Assembly (NCBI GenBank): GCA_018417955.1
Contig: JACTVC010000006.1
Span: forward strand, 248,001 to 312,000
Reading direction: 5' to 3'
Length of the DNA stretch: 64,000 nucleotides
Source: Laccaria trichodermophora
Taxonomy: Eukaryota; Basidiomycota; Agaricomycetes; Agaricales; Hydnangiaceae
Below, one piece after another: positions 35,930 through 48,104 of this stretch (its first letter is position 1; each line of letters begins with the position of its first letter). The notes under the pieces are model-generated. The model ran no database searches. It saw only the letters and a list, made by a program, of their open reading frames with translations, and had not been told where the DNA came from. The position numbers and the translations under genes are program-made.

Positions 35930-38900
35930 TGCTATGATTACCGTAGCTATGATTGCATGTAGTCTTGTAGATAATCGAACATTTGCCTATTCGAAATGCA
36001 ATACAAATTCAAAGAAAAGTTGCCCCTTGCGTTTGTTACATGGTAAATTGCTCGTTGTTGATGAAAATAAATACATTAGAGATATTATTGAAGACATGGA
36101 GGTATGCCTTTGGTTGCGTATCTCAATGTGCCTAAACTGATAGCTTCTTCTATTTAGCCCATGACGGAACACCGCCATGGCCGTCATGTTCACGAACACA
36201 TCAAATGCCATGCTCACATGATATGTGGCAACTGGCCCTAAAATGAACCAAAGATAAACAGCCCGCAAGCCATTTTCAAATTTCTTTCCAACTTCTGTGT
36301 TCCATCCTCGTAGTTTGTAGAGTACATACCTAGTAGAAACAGTTGTGCATCACTAGTGCATTTCCAATGACTATAACAGTAATACAATTCTAGGAAAGCC
36401 AAAATCATGCAATCTGAATACAGTGAGAGAGCAACGAAACATAGAAAACTCGAGGCAAGTTCTCTTTATCCTTGTGAGCTTTCGTAACAAGCTAATCACA
36501 CTATAGTCACCAGAAGTCCTTCAGTTTTTGGATCTTGAAGCTAAGGTATCCGAGGCAGAAACCGACGATCACATTGGCAGCGACGAAGGTGTCTATCATA
36601 AGTTGTAATTGTTTTTAGTACAGTGCTAATTCTTTCCAAGGCGATCTTATCGATGACAACAAAGACATCGATGAGTCGAATTCGGGAGATGCACACTGGA
36701 ACCTTCTCTGTGAAGCGATGATGCCATCTGATGACGACATGTTCTGGGAAAGCTTTCTCGAGTGTGTCACGGCTCATCAACATAATGTGGAAGAAGATGT
36801 TCAAGATATTGGAAAGGCGTCTTTATGGGCAGTGCTTGTCAAGGTAACACTCAACCAATCTTCGAAGCTTATGTTTGTCATGACTTTTCTACTTAGCCTG
36901 GATATGAGGAGAGGATTGTTTGTTGAGTCCATCGGCGGCTCATGGACCCTCGATTTCCTGCGTGGTTTTGACCCCCAGCGGTCTTTGGCTGGAAAGCTCT
37001 ACCTGGTAGAGTATTCTTTGAAAATGGCTCAGCAGAGATGATTAGACAAGTTTGTAATGGCATACCCAACATGTTGGTGTCCAAGATTTTCAACATACCC
37101 AATCCCAACCCCTCCATCTTTGATGTTCCAGATACCTATTGACCAAAGCCTCATTCATGGGTATGGCTGCACTGTGGAATCTACAAGGGAGATCTCGCCT
37201 TCATCTGGGAGGTTCACACTTCCTCCACATTGCTCATCAACCTCCTTGTGGTACCACGTGTTGATTACGACCCACCTGCCACCAAAGTCAAAGGAAGCCG
37301 GCTTATCGCTGATGAGGACTGAAATGATGAGACAGACAATGAGTTCACAGCCACCTACAAGCCTGATCGTGAGCTCAATAGAAGAGCTAAAGCACCAGGG
37401 CAGCCTCCCCAAGCCCTCTTCAATCCAACACTGGCGAAGCAACAGTTTCGTCGGGCTTTTCAAGAGTGCAACAGCTTGTACTTATTCCATGGAGTATTGT
37501 ACAATGCTGATGGATATGCGTATTTCTTGGAAGTCGACACGGATTGGTACACCGCAGAAGATGTAGTACCGACATCGAGGGAATTTGAGCTTTTTAGCGC
37601 CTGCTCAGATATTCCACTCAGTGTCCGACAGCACATGATGGCGAGAATGTCAGCCGGGATCCTTCGAATAGGTGATGGGGTGAAAATCACTCACAGAGAT
37701 TTGAGGGGGCTTCTTGGAACAATCGAGGATATCACAGAAAATGAAGCCATTTCTTTAACAATGGAGGATGTAACAACGACTGTACCATTTTTGTCCCTTC
37801 GAAAAGATCTCAAAGTAGGGGACGAGGTCTGCATTCTTTCGGGAGACCATGAAGGTGTTACGGGTTGGATAGTGAATTGAGACGACAACTATGTGTGCAT
37901 CTTCAATGACAGGACCAGTACAGAGGTAAATGTCTTGCTTTTTATAATATTATACTTCTTCTAACATTCTGTCATCCTTTAGATAGAGGTATCTCTGGGG
38001 AATGTCCAGTTCTTCACCTCCCCCTTTGTCTTCGGAACTGAGTCCTCAGATTTGAAAGCTCTCTTCACAGATGCGCAAAAGTGTGTCATGAAGGCAGACT
38101 CTAATAGTCATCTTGTAGGAAGACAAGTAATGGTCAGCAAAGGGGATTTTACAGGTTACCGAGGCAGAATAAAAAGCACGGTTGGTGAAAAAAGGGTCTT
38201 GATCGAGCTTGAGGCGCGCCTCCAACGCCCACAAGTTTTTGACATTAGTCCTCTACATATCATGCAAGCCCTTTATTCCATTTTTTGAAATTGTTGCTAA
38301 TCAGCTTCCAGCACCAATGAAAGGCTTCAGCCACCCAGGCCTTGAGAGCTTCTCACCAATTTTACATACCCACTCGAACCAGCACCTCTGCCTGGTACTC
38401 TGGCAGGCTTTTTGTTCCCTGGTTACCCCTTGCCGGATCCACAACCGTCAGTCCCATATCCCACTGCTTTCCTTGTGCAGACTCTGGCCATTGCAGGGCC
38501 TTCTACTTCACTTCCTAACTTGGAAGATATCCCTACGACCCCAGCTTGGAACCCAAGCTCACGAACTCCCTGCCATGGCGATGATGGTAAGTATGTATTT
38601 AATTCAAAGTCAATAGATACTGACACAATTATGGCAGCCCCTTCTCCGTATTGGCTCAGAGATGACTGCTTCACCAACATGAGGCTGAGCCTTTGTCTCA
38701 TCAACACCAACCCTAATTTCCATAGGGGCGAGCACAAAGATAAGTGCAGGGAGTTCAAGGGAGTAGTCGGAGATGCAGTGAAGGTCCGGCTCAGTTTCAA
38801 AATCTTGGAAGTGCCATTTCCATATTTAATACCTGAAAGGCTGGAGTGCAAATCCCAGGTCATTACCGTGTTTACTGGCCCACATAAGGGGTCGCAGTTT

Positions 38901-39026
38901 AGGATCAAGGAGTTTGGCAAAGATTTTTGCAGCTGCTCAATTTTGAAGTCAACAATGCTTTTGAGAAAGGTTGATGTTAAAATCACCACCAATCAATTGG
39001 TAGTCACCCAAGACAGTCGGCAATAA
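35930..39026 (+). pseudogene. Spt5-like NGN-KOW protein, degenerate
   Basis: Recognisable blocks: an acidic N-terminal region (DLIDDNKDIDESN); an NGN-like domain (GWKALPGRVFFENG, then WVWLHCGIYKGDLAFIWEV and LLVVPRVDY) at about 36985-37270; EAISLTMEDV, then a KOW unit DLKVGDEVCILSGDHEGVTG (about 37808-37870); another KOW unit VGRQVMVSKGDFTGYRGRI (38119-38175); and a C-terminal KOW-like part with VITVFTGPHKGSQFRIKEFG ending at a TAA. Spt5 holds RNA polymerase II on DNA as the clamp of DSIF. This copy lacks a clear start and is broken by four TGA codons (at about 36970, 37140, 37320 and 37878), all where Arg (CGA) would fit. It lies wholly inside the hAT element. A working founder may exist elsewhere. 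Confidence 0.7.
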
Positions 39027-39599
39027 TATACCTATACCATAGATATATTATAAATACCTTAGAGACATTTTTTATATGTTATATGCATATCTTGGTGGTA
39101 ATATACATATTTTTGACCTTAATGCGAGGCCGTGAGGCATGCGAGACCATGAGGCACCAAACAATGACTTAACAAATGAGCTTATGACGAAAACCTATGT
39201 TATATATTTTTCAAACAACTTGGAAATATTGCATGTAATTTTTATGGTAACTTAGTGACATGGACCATGAGCTGCCCAAAGAAATAATGACTATTTACAT
39301 GACGGATATTGCTACAGGTACCCGCCAACCCCTGCCACAGGTATGGGTTTGGCAAGTGGAGCGAATATCAAACCTGTACCCCTACCCGTAACCCGTACGG
39401 GTTGCTAAACCCGTGACAATCACTAATTTCAATAGATATTTCATTCCATTGTAAATATTCAATTTCATTGGGAGCCTGCTTATATAAGACAGATGTCAAC
39501 ACATGGCACTGTCCACAGCAAATGGTTTTGTATTGAAAGCATTTGCGGCCAGTGTGAATGCAGGCTGCAAACTCACTTCAGTCACCCATTTTAGGGTAC

Positions 39600-40300
39600 C
39601 TCAAGGGTACCCATTCCAGGGTGGTATGTGAGCACCATACCAATACCATGGTACCATGGAATGGAAAACCCATACCATATCCCACTCATACCAATACCAA
39701 GTTACCATACCATACCATGTCATGTTATACCATACCAGATGGTATGATACCATCATACCAAAGCTGTCACAGGGTGTCTGGGGTCCTTTTCCAAAATAAA
39801 TAAATAAATTCTGCAGGCTGCAATACTGGTTCATTGGGTACCATTTTTTGTGGGGTGGTTCTCCATGTTTTTCTTGAGATATTGGGCTACAAATTGAGGC
39901 TAGATAGTCCAAACCATCTATTGAAAATGAGTTTAAATAGGCTTTATCCCAGCTTTCTCATGCATCCAAAGCCATTTAATGATACATATCTTTCCCAGTC
40001 CTTTCTATTAGAACAAATATTCATCCAAATCAAACAATACCACATCCATTGGGATGAAATGGTCATTGAGAAGCAAAGAAAAGTGGAAAGGTTCTTCAGG
40101 TTTTTTCTAAGATTTCCAACTCCAAGTGGAGGCCAGATAGTCAACTCCAACCCATGGTATTGTAATCCCATGTTGCACTCTCATACCATACCATACCATG
40201 GTATTACACCCTCATACCATACCATGGTATTGCACTCCCATACCATACCATACCATACCATACCATACCATACCATACCATGCCATACCATGGTATCAGG
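39600..40300. repeat. TACCA microsatellite clusters
   Basis: Two clusters (about 39620-39760 and 40180-40300) of direct TACCA units with embedded ccatggtat palindromes. The purest run is about 11 units at 40239-40295. Between them is non-coding DNA. Confidence 0.9.
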
Positions 40301-41039
40301 AACCATAATCTATTTTTATTTAGGCAGAGAAAGGCAGAAAACCCTCATTTCGAAGTTTGTTTACATATATTTACCAATAGCTTTGACCAAAGTGAGGCTA
40401 AAATTTTGTAGTGTCCACTTTGATGTGTGCACTATTTCCTAATTGGGCCATTTCCTAATTGGGAAAAGCGTTACACTTTTTTCTGCCACACCTGATGTCA
40501 GGCACAGTGTGTAGTTAGGTTGGGAACTGTTTCCCATGCTCTTTGGCCCTACCCATGAAAACTGTGGTTGTCGCTGGGAGGGATAATTTGGCTGTGGCGG
40601 TTGTCGTTTGTCTGGTGGTGAGGCATTATTTGGGTGGGCAAGGGAAGAGGTGGGATGGAGGGAACTCACTACCTCATTCTATGTGGCCATGGTTTCCACA
40701 TCGCCAACACAATGTAGCGCCTGCATCTGCATCATTGTTGGGTGTGCAGTGGTGGTCGTTGGAGCCATTGTCATCATCCCATGTCCTCATCACGTCGTTG
40801 TGCCATGTTGTCATCATGGGACCTCATCATCAACTTGTCCTCATGTCCTCGTTTGTCGTGTCTGTGTCCCATGTCCTCATCGCGTTGTCATCCTCCTCAT
40901 TGTGTTGTTATCATCCTTGTTGCAATGTTTTCCTGTGTCTCAGCAAGGTGGGTTGGGATGAACATGGGACAGGGGTACTCACCATATCCTCATAATGTTG
41001 TTGCCCCATGTCCTAATACATATGGGGGGGCCAAGAGGG

Positions 41040-41574
41040 ATGAATAGATGAGGAAGACGAAAAGAGACATGAAAGAAGCTGAAGCACTATGTACACAAGG
41101 CACTTTAGGGCACCTGCCCTAATTTTGAACCTGCCCTAAAGTGCCTTGTATATATAGCACTTCAGCTTCTCTCATTTCTCCCATTCCATCTTGTTATATG
41201 TATGCCATAGCTACACCCCCCTTATATAGTAATACCCCCCCTTATATATACTTGTTCTTATTTACATGTATGTAGAATATTTCATCAATTTAAAATGATG
41301 TGCCCTCATAAAGATACAAAAACCAAATGCAAAAAGCTCCCCTGTCGTCCTTTACACATAACTTGGCAACAATAAATTAGTATTTTTCAATCTTACTGCT
41401 GCACGTGATTCTCTGCAATTCTATCAATTGGTGCAAACACTGATAACTTGACGGGTATTGCTACAGGTACCCGCCAACCCCTGCCATGGGTATGGGTTTG
41501 GCAAGGGTAGCAAATATCAAACCTGTACCCCTACCTGTAACCCGCATGGGTTACTAAACCCGTGACAATCACTA
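41040..41574. mobile_element. deletion derivative of the hAT/Spt5 element
   Basis: The last 120 bp (about 41455-41574) match the right end of the 31585-39425 element at about 90% and finish at the same terminal bases (gtgacaatcacta). Upstream is a palindrome of the same design (41075-41169), followed by text alignable to the sequence after the big element's palindrome (…aaatgcaaaaagctcccctg… against …caaagaaaagttgcccct…). The Spt5-like body is missing. No left end or target duplication could be found, so the left limit is arbitrary. Confidence 0.6.
41075..41169. repeat. palindrome, second version
   Basis: Arms of about 38 bp (41075-41113 and 41132-41169) around a short loop; the right arm has a tatatatag core. 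The plan equals that of the 35691-35852 palindrome (gctgaag, TATA core, then ctttagggc), but the stem bases between differ in both arms together. Confidence 0.8.
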
Positions 41575-41582
41575 ATTTTAAC

Positions 41583-44500
41583 AGAGAAAGAGATATCTGC
41601 CTTAGATTTTATTTCATACATACATAGGATACTTGTTAGATTGGATTTGAGGAAATCAGTAAGCTGATTTTTTCATGAGTAGTCTGAAGTTCAAACATAT
41701 GTGATTTGCCTAGCCACCCTTCAAACAGGTTTGAAAAGAGAAATTGGCCAAAAATTGGCATTCTTTTCCATCTTGTGTTTACAACCCTGAATCAAGGTAC
41801 ATAGAACAGAATTTTAAACAGCTAATCATAAATGGAACAGAAACAGGATTAACACTTCAGATGGTCAACAAGGTTATTTTCATTCAATGGTAGGATGATT
41901 TCCTGAACAGGTGTTGACACAAAATTATCATTTCTCTTTTAGTCAAGAATTTCATCAGTCATCTGCTTGAACTTCTTTTCAAATATTTCAGCCAATGGAT
42001 TCACAAAAGGCAACCAAGACATTCAACACAGATCATGAGACAGGAATAGTAAACTAATTGTTGGTTGTAAAGTATTTTGTAGTTGCATTTGTATTACAAT
42101 TCTTACAAAAATGCTTTGCTATCCTTTCTAGCCATGTTATTGGCACATCTAATCCAACAGCATTCTCATCAAATATGGACTTATTCTGTTTTCTTCATTT
42201 GTTTACTATCGGTAACTGGTATCATTCAAATTTCAGGAACAGCGGTTTACATATGACAAGCGTAAGTCTTTTTTACCAGATCGCAGAGATTGGATGGGAC
42301 TGAACCCTTCATATTTGAACCTGGCATTGCACAGCTTTCAGGATCGTAATTCCGCTGATCAACTGCTTGTTCTCAACCGAGTCTCATTATTCTCATCGGT
42401 ATGCACCAAGCCAACTGTGGTATCCGAGAATTAAGTCTTATGGTTGTCCGTCCTATTTATCGTTCCAGCCAACTTCCAGCAGACCGAGTTCAAAGAAGCA
42501 GCGAGGTGATCACTTGTCAAAATCACCTAAGGGTTTCGGCTGTGATAGTGGGTAAGGTTTCGAGCAAACATTGATTACCTGGGGCCACGTCATCCTATAG
42601 TCTGGTCTTTGCGGGCATCTGTGAATAAATCGGGTACTAGAAGGCAAGCTTACACTTACGCTGGTACTATGTGGGCATCAGCGTTCCACTACTTGCGCCG
42701 CTTGAGCGTGCGATCGCATCTCGGCAAATCCCTGCGAAGGTTTAGTTGATACGTGCTTGGCAGACGTATGCCAAAAATACGATCACATCCTTGTCGCATC
42801 CACGACCAGCCACGACCACTAAGCGATGCGACACCGCGTGTTTTAGGAGCCAGATAACTTCTGTTACATTGTGGATGGATACAACCTGAAGCTGAAGCTT
42901 GAAGAGTTGCGAGTATCGAGGAAACCTCGCATCTGGGATATCAATCCCATCTTTGGTAGCCGCCCAATCGTCAAAGCTCTTGTTTGGGTCAGTGCAGAGG
43001 CTGCCTCATGGCAGATCGCAATCCCCGTTCCTTCAGCCCATCATTCCTTGATGTCAAGCTAGCATCCTGTTCGGCAGTACATCTTCCACATATCGGGACA
43101 TCTTATCGCACCTCTCTTCAAGTTCATCAAAACATAGGATCCGAGGGTGTTTAACTGGACTCTGGAGGTATGCGCCCACCTAGACAAAACTTCCGTTCCT
43201 GATACACGGAATCAGACAGGTCCCGAGGTCTGTAATAGACAAACCCGGTCATTAGTAACTGCTCGCGGGAAGGAGACGACAATCGCCCACAATACGCTTT
43301 GAGCTAGTAACAGTGGAACGTTCGTATCACGTTGCTCTATCCCTGCTCTGGCTATGCTCCGCGTTCTCCTTGTCTGACTCGCCGCTTGAGCTCGTCGCTC
43401 GGCTAGAGCGCGAGCAATCGAAAATCATTACACTCATTGCTATCTTGTCCCCGTTGAGCAATGCCTCCGGCAATTGTAGGCTATCCTTGGTCTCTCACCC
43501 CGGAGATGTCCACTTCATAGATCTGACGATGGCGCCTTAGATATAGACTATCACGGATTGGGAAGACACATCTTGAAAACTTGTATTTGGATCCACTTTC
43601 AGACGGAGGTTTTTTGACAGATCAGTAATCTTCACCATGGCCAAATTCTTTGGCTACAAATATCCGAGAGGCGTATTTCAGAGCGGAGCATCCCATCTTG
43701 AAGCGCGAGTTTCAATCCGTGTTATACAATCCCTGGTGCCCCCAATGCATCCTCTTTGTCTTTACACTGACCGATGTGGTTGACTTTCAGTTGTCTTCAC
43801 TCCGCCTGCTCGGAGGCGGTAGGTAAATTTATGAAACGCACTGAGTCACTTATGTATAGTGTCGAAACCGGCAGAAGAAGGGCTTTGGATCCTTCCGCCC
43901 AATTTCGTCGTGACCTACCAAACCTCCCGCATTTTCACCGCGTTTTGGATCAGGAGACCTACGGTGATACGAACTACTCCCGCGCGCCCCGCTTCGCAGG
44001 AAGTAGCGTTCATCGAGCTACTTTGTGCTTCATTTCCTACGTCATCTTCAGTTTAATCGGTATCACTTGACAATGACAAGTGTGCGCCTGACAGAACCAT
44101 TGTCATCTTCTTCATCCAACAGCGCATCTCCTTCACGAAAATTGGGAGCTGCTTAGGCTGCGCAGGAACAGCGATGAAGCGCACCTTCTGATATGGATGA
44201 GGTTTACACTTCTCAGGCGAGTGTGTACTCTTTGCATTATTCGGTTTACATAGATCTCAACTTGACTGCAATACCTTGCAACACATTTCTTGGTTCTTGT
44301 CGTCTTTCATGTACCGGATGGATCCTACCTTTCTTTCCAGACACCAATGTGACCTTCGTTCGGGCGCCAACGGCGAGCTGAAAATCCATTAAAAGTCGCC
44401 AGAATACTGACCCCGTACGTACTACCTCCTCAAATTGGCTGTCAACGTTTCAGCAGGCCTCGAAAAGGGTCACATTCTGATCCTAGTATTAATACCTCGT

Positions 44501-45584
44501 GCGTGCCTTCTATTACATGGATATTAACTTATCATGACGTTGTTCTCAGCTCTCCTTGACTCTCGGTGCTTTCTCATCAAGAACACCGCTTGAAGGGACG
44601 CGGAAAACATGTGAATCAAGTTCAGGAACGACGGTTGGACTCGGACATAAGCACAACGTGTGTCGTGCTCGAGTAACGCCTAGTAGCTCAGGACTGAGGG
44701 GGGCGCATCATAAGCGATTGCGCTCGGGAATAGGCGACGATCAAGACGCGTCCAAGGGATATCCTCATATACGAGGGAAGGGAGTCAATAAAGATTGCAG
44801 TAGATGCAGATCTTTGTAGAAGTAAAGAGTGGTTTGCGATGCTAGGTTGTTGAAAACAACAGCTTCTCCAACGTGTTTCCCTGCAGGGTGGCTGTAGGGA
44901 GCCGCGGTTGGTATAAATCGGGGTAATCGAGTTTCAGGGCCGGTAGTCCTTCGGAAAACTGGGCCGTCCTAGTGTCATATCCAGATCTTCCAGATAAATC
45001 ATGATAAGACGCTAAGTCGTAGATCTGACGTTAATGCCGTCTACTCTGCCCTAATTGCCATCTAATTAGGGTAAATTATGTTGTTTGCGAGCTCAGTGAT
45101 AAATCAGAAAAATATGCAGGTAATTTGGGAAATTACAATATGTGCATCGAGCAGTTTGCTTGCCAGCTTTTAGCGTTTTAACATGCCAGGGTTGAGGCAG
45201 GGTTTGTGTCAGGGTTCCTATAATGTTCGTGGGACTTTTGTGCGTTGCAATCTTTCTCCTTTCGCACGAATGCGAACAAACATCAACGCGTGGCGTCTCC
45301 GCTTTTTCCCCTTCCCCCATTCTTATTCTGCAAGATCATTCTCGTCTTGGAAACTATTGACCGCTTTGGCCTCGAAGTTTGGTGATTGTTCAGGTAATGC
45401 GGGAACGACAAATTGGAATCGGGTCTTGGTTCAAAGTGTGAAAGGGCCAACCCCACACCACAACTTCACCTCCTCGTGCACGACACGCTGAAGGCTGCGC
45501 GATTTGACATTCGTCTCCTTTCCAACTTTAAAACCCCACGACACTCCCGAGACCCTACTTGATCACTCCCTGCCACTTCCCATC
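41583..45584. other. degraded DNA without a recognisable gene
   Basis: From about 42400 to 45000 the GC content resembles coding DNA, and short frames with exon-like composition occur (for example near 42871-43062 and 43774-44070). I find no domain, consistent frame or splice plan. It may be an old, mutated gene or element. The last 300 bp before 45585 should contain the SET gene promoter. Confidence 0.45.
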
Positions 45585-46989
45585 ATGCCTTCCGTACAAC
45601 AATCGACTCGCCGTCGGTCTAGCGCCACTCCATCATCCAAATCCTCCCTGAAATCCAAGGTCTCGCTCGAGTCACCGTCCATGGAACGACCGCCCCTCGA
45701 CGTTTGCGCAGAAATCAACCACCGGATACGCTCAAATGAAACCTTACGAGCACCACGCTTTGACTTCGCTCATCACGTTCGTCATCGATCATACGTGTTC
45801 AGACTCATGGATTTCGGAGAAGAAGAGTGTTCCACTTTTCTCGACGCTGGCGTCGATGCACTGTTGCCAGATCGAAGTCGTATGGCATCTTCTTCCTACC
45901 CGTTGAAATCCAATTTCGACATTCGGGAGTCCAAAGGGAAGGGCTTGGGGATGTTCGCTCGACGCGAACTTTATGATGGCGAGGTTATCCTACAGGAGCA
46001 CCCCGTCGTCGTTAGCCCGTACCTAATTGGATTATCCATGCCACTTGCCGACATATATGCCGACCTCTTCAAACGCCTCTCACGTCCCGCCTACTCCGAG
46101 CTCATGGCTTTGGCCAAGTCAAGCTGTCCATCACTAAAAGACGCGAGCGTATACGAGTCGATAATGCGGGCCAATGCACTCGGCATTGCTCTCAACGTTC
46201 CTAATGTTGATCATGCGGAACTAGCAATACATCGTGGTATCTTCCTCAAAACGAGTCGATGTAATCACAGGTAAGTCTTTTGATCCTTGTCTCTCCGTTC
46301 AACCATGAATTATCCCTTGCTCCAGTTGTGGCCCCAATGCCAAGTGGGACTGGGACATGAACACCTTCTCGCTTACCCTAACCGCCGTCCGTACCATTTC
46401 CAAAGGGCAAGAAATCACCATCCCCTACATTGCACCCGACTTGCCAGGAGCGGCGCGGCGCGCCTCCATCCAACAACAATACGGTTTCGAGTGCCAATGT
46501 TACCATTGTACCTATAAACTCGAAGAAGACTTTATCCATAGCGATATGGCCCGCGAATCGCTACGGCGAGCATGGTCATCAGATTCCAAACTCCCCTCGT
46601 TCGAAAAATGGTGTACGGAGCCCACATATCCTGACGATCTCCTTATCAAGGCTTATAAGCGGGCTTTGCATCTCATTGAGGCGGAAGGATTGGAAGTGCT
46701 TGATCTCGGCCCAGGGGAACACCCGGAGAGAGATGTCGGGCGATATAAGGACGCTCTGGCCATGTGTTATGGGGCGCTGGAGGATGCGGAGAATTTTCGG
46801 ATATGGATTGCGAAAGTGCGGGATGGGAGAATGACAAAGAAACCGACACAGTCGCTGGCTTTCAATAAGTGGCTGTCGAACCCGAGTTCGTTTCCGGTAT
46901 GGGGATGGAGGAGGGCGATATGTGGGGGCGGGGATGCCAATGGCGTCCTTGGATTGTCGGCGATCGAGAAAATGCTGGATTGCATATGA
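45585..46989 (+). CDS. SET-domain protein
   Basis: Two exons (45585-46270, 46326-46989) give 449 residues. A Ser/Arg-rich head is followed by a SET domain whose motifs read ESKGKGLGMFARRELYDGEVILQEHPV (N-terminal glycine-rich part, near residue 125), then CNHSCGPNAKWDW, split by the intron, for the pseudoknot and AdoMet site. GQEITIPYIAP supplies the catalytic Tyr, and FECQCYHC is a Cys cluster like the post-SET zinc site. The wide gap between the two SET halves resembles SMYD/Set5-type proteins, although no MYND finger is present. The C-terminal 170 residues are helical, possibly TPR-like. It probably methylates lysine on histones or other proteins; the substrate is unknown. The ATG at 45585 is the first in frame. 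Confidence 0.88.
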
Positions 46990-47701
46990 TGGTCGCTGTG
47001 GATAGCTATATTATTATGTTATACCCCTTTGTAGCAATAGTGATAAAACTGATTTATCTTCGAGCTACCTGTTATGTTGGACTAGTCTTAGTGAGCTTCA
47101 AGCAAGTTCAATCGAACCCGGAGCTCCCTTCTATTTCTTGAAACTCCTTTGTAGAACGACACTCTAATTTTCATCACCATCAACCCTTCCTGATTGCATG
47201 AACAAACCTCAATAAGTACGTGCTTCAACCCTGCCTCGGCCTCCCAACCACCGGTCGTAATAAGGTAAAACTCAAAACATCGACAAGGCGCAAACGCATC
47301 ATTCGTGTCTGATGGATGTGATGCCTCGCTGCTCTAGTACGTATAGGCAATGAGTACCGAGTCTCTGTCCGCGTTTTACAAATAAAAGGGCACAAAGTTT
47401 ATCAACTCATCTTCTAGGTGCATATGTGCCAACTGTAGTCTGTGGTTCATGTTTGGATATTGAGGGGGGGGTACGAAGTTTATAATGCGGAGATGAAGAT
47501 GGGAAGTTCATTCGGGAGATAAGTCGTCCGCCTGCTAGATGTGCATGAGCCACAGAATAGTAGTTTAAATTCGCACAGAAGAGGTAGAGCCAATGGAGCG
47601 ATTGAAGGACAGCTTTTCCTAACAATGCGGGCCCGGCACGGCAGAAGTTGATGAACGGACCTCTGAGGAGGAGGATACAATGTGTTTGGCCATCACATGA
47701 A
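46990..47701. other. 3' flank of the SET gene, no gene seen
   Basis: Mixed-composition intergenic DNA with only short, featureless open frames. Confidence 0.5.
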
Positions 47702-48104
47702 GCATCGGTTTTAACCGGTTTATGACCGGTCTTTAGGCCAATATTTTAAAATTATGAATCGGTAAATTTATTAACATCTCTATTAGCTTCAAAACTAGCC
47801 CAAGAACGTTAAATTCCGTTAGGAATTGGTGCTTCTATAAAATAAGTCTGGTACATCTATTATTCCCAAAAGTAATTTACATTTTAATCCATATCTCTCT
47901 CGTTTTTTGACCAAATCGTACGTTCTTGGGTGCGTTTTAAAGGGTATTTAAGGGGCTACAAAATACCGATCCAAACTGGTCAAGACCGGTTCATGTTAAC
48001 CGGTTTTTTTGCGGTCTTTACATCTCAAAAATAAAAAGACCGAACCGCAGGTCCGGTCTGGTTACGGTCTTTTTCCAGTCACAAGACCGGACTTCCAAAC
48101 ACTA
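47702..48104. mobile_element. hAT MITE, copy 1 (left end lost)
   Basis: The right 403 bp of the same MITE found complete at 49925-50487 and 55196-55779. The right terminus CTTCCAAACACTA is intact. The left 160 bp, including the left inverted repeat, is missing, so no target duplication can be checked. It is nearly identical to copy 2 over the shared part. Confidence 0.88.

Larger units (their letters stand above)
31585..39425. mobile_element. 7.84-kb hAT element carrying an Spt5-like gene
   Basis: Left end TAGGCATTGTCACAGGT; the right end in reverse complement is TAGTGATTGTCACGGGT, so 14 of 17 terminal bases match. An 8-bp target duplication ATTTCAAT is perfect (31577-31584 and 39426-39433), and removing the element rebuilds a unit of the surrounding minisatellite. 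Both sub-terminal regions (about 31600-31735 and 39306-39410) are packed with inverted copies of ggtacaggt/acctgtacc and aacccatacc motifs, as expected for transposase binding. Inside lie a hAT transposase (minus strand), a central palindrome and a divergent Spt5-like gene (plus strand), both now damaged. Confidence 0.85.

Noticed and set aside
36960..37890. TGA read as an amino acid in the Spt5-like gene
   Set aside because: Healthy genes in the window end at TGA, and the same TGA pattern occurs in other dead elements, so mutation at CpG is the simpler explanation.
40543..40995. Overlapping 117-150 codon frames
   Set aside because: Low-complexity repeats of catcatg/tcctcat words, with three frames open together and no domain.
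42058..44820. Cluster of short plus-strand frames as one gene
   Set aside because: No consistent frame, no pairs of splice sites joining them and no recognisable motif; left as degraded DNA.
47100..47125. B-box-like gttcaatcgaaccc as a tRNA sign
   Set aside because: The flanking bases do not form a T-stem, and there is no acceptor or D-arm at the right distance.
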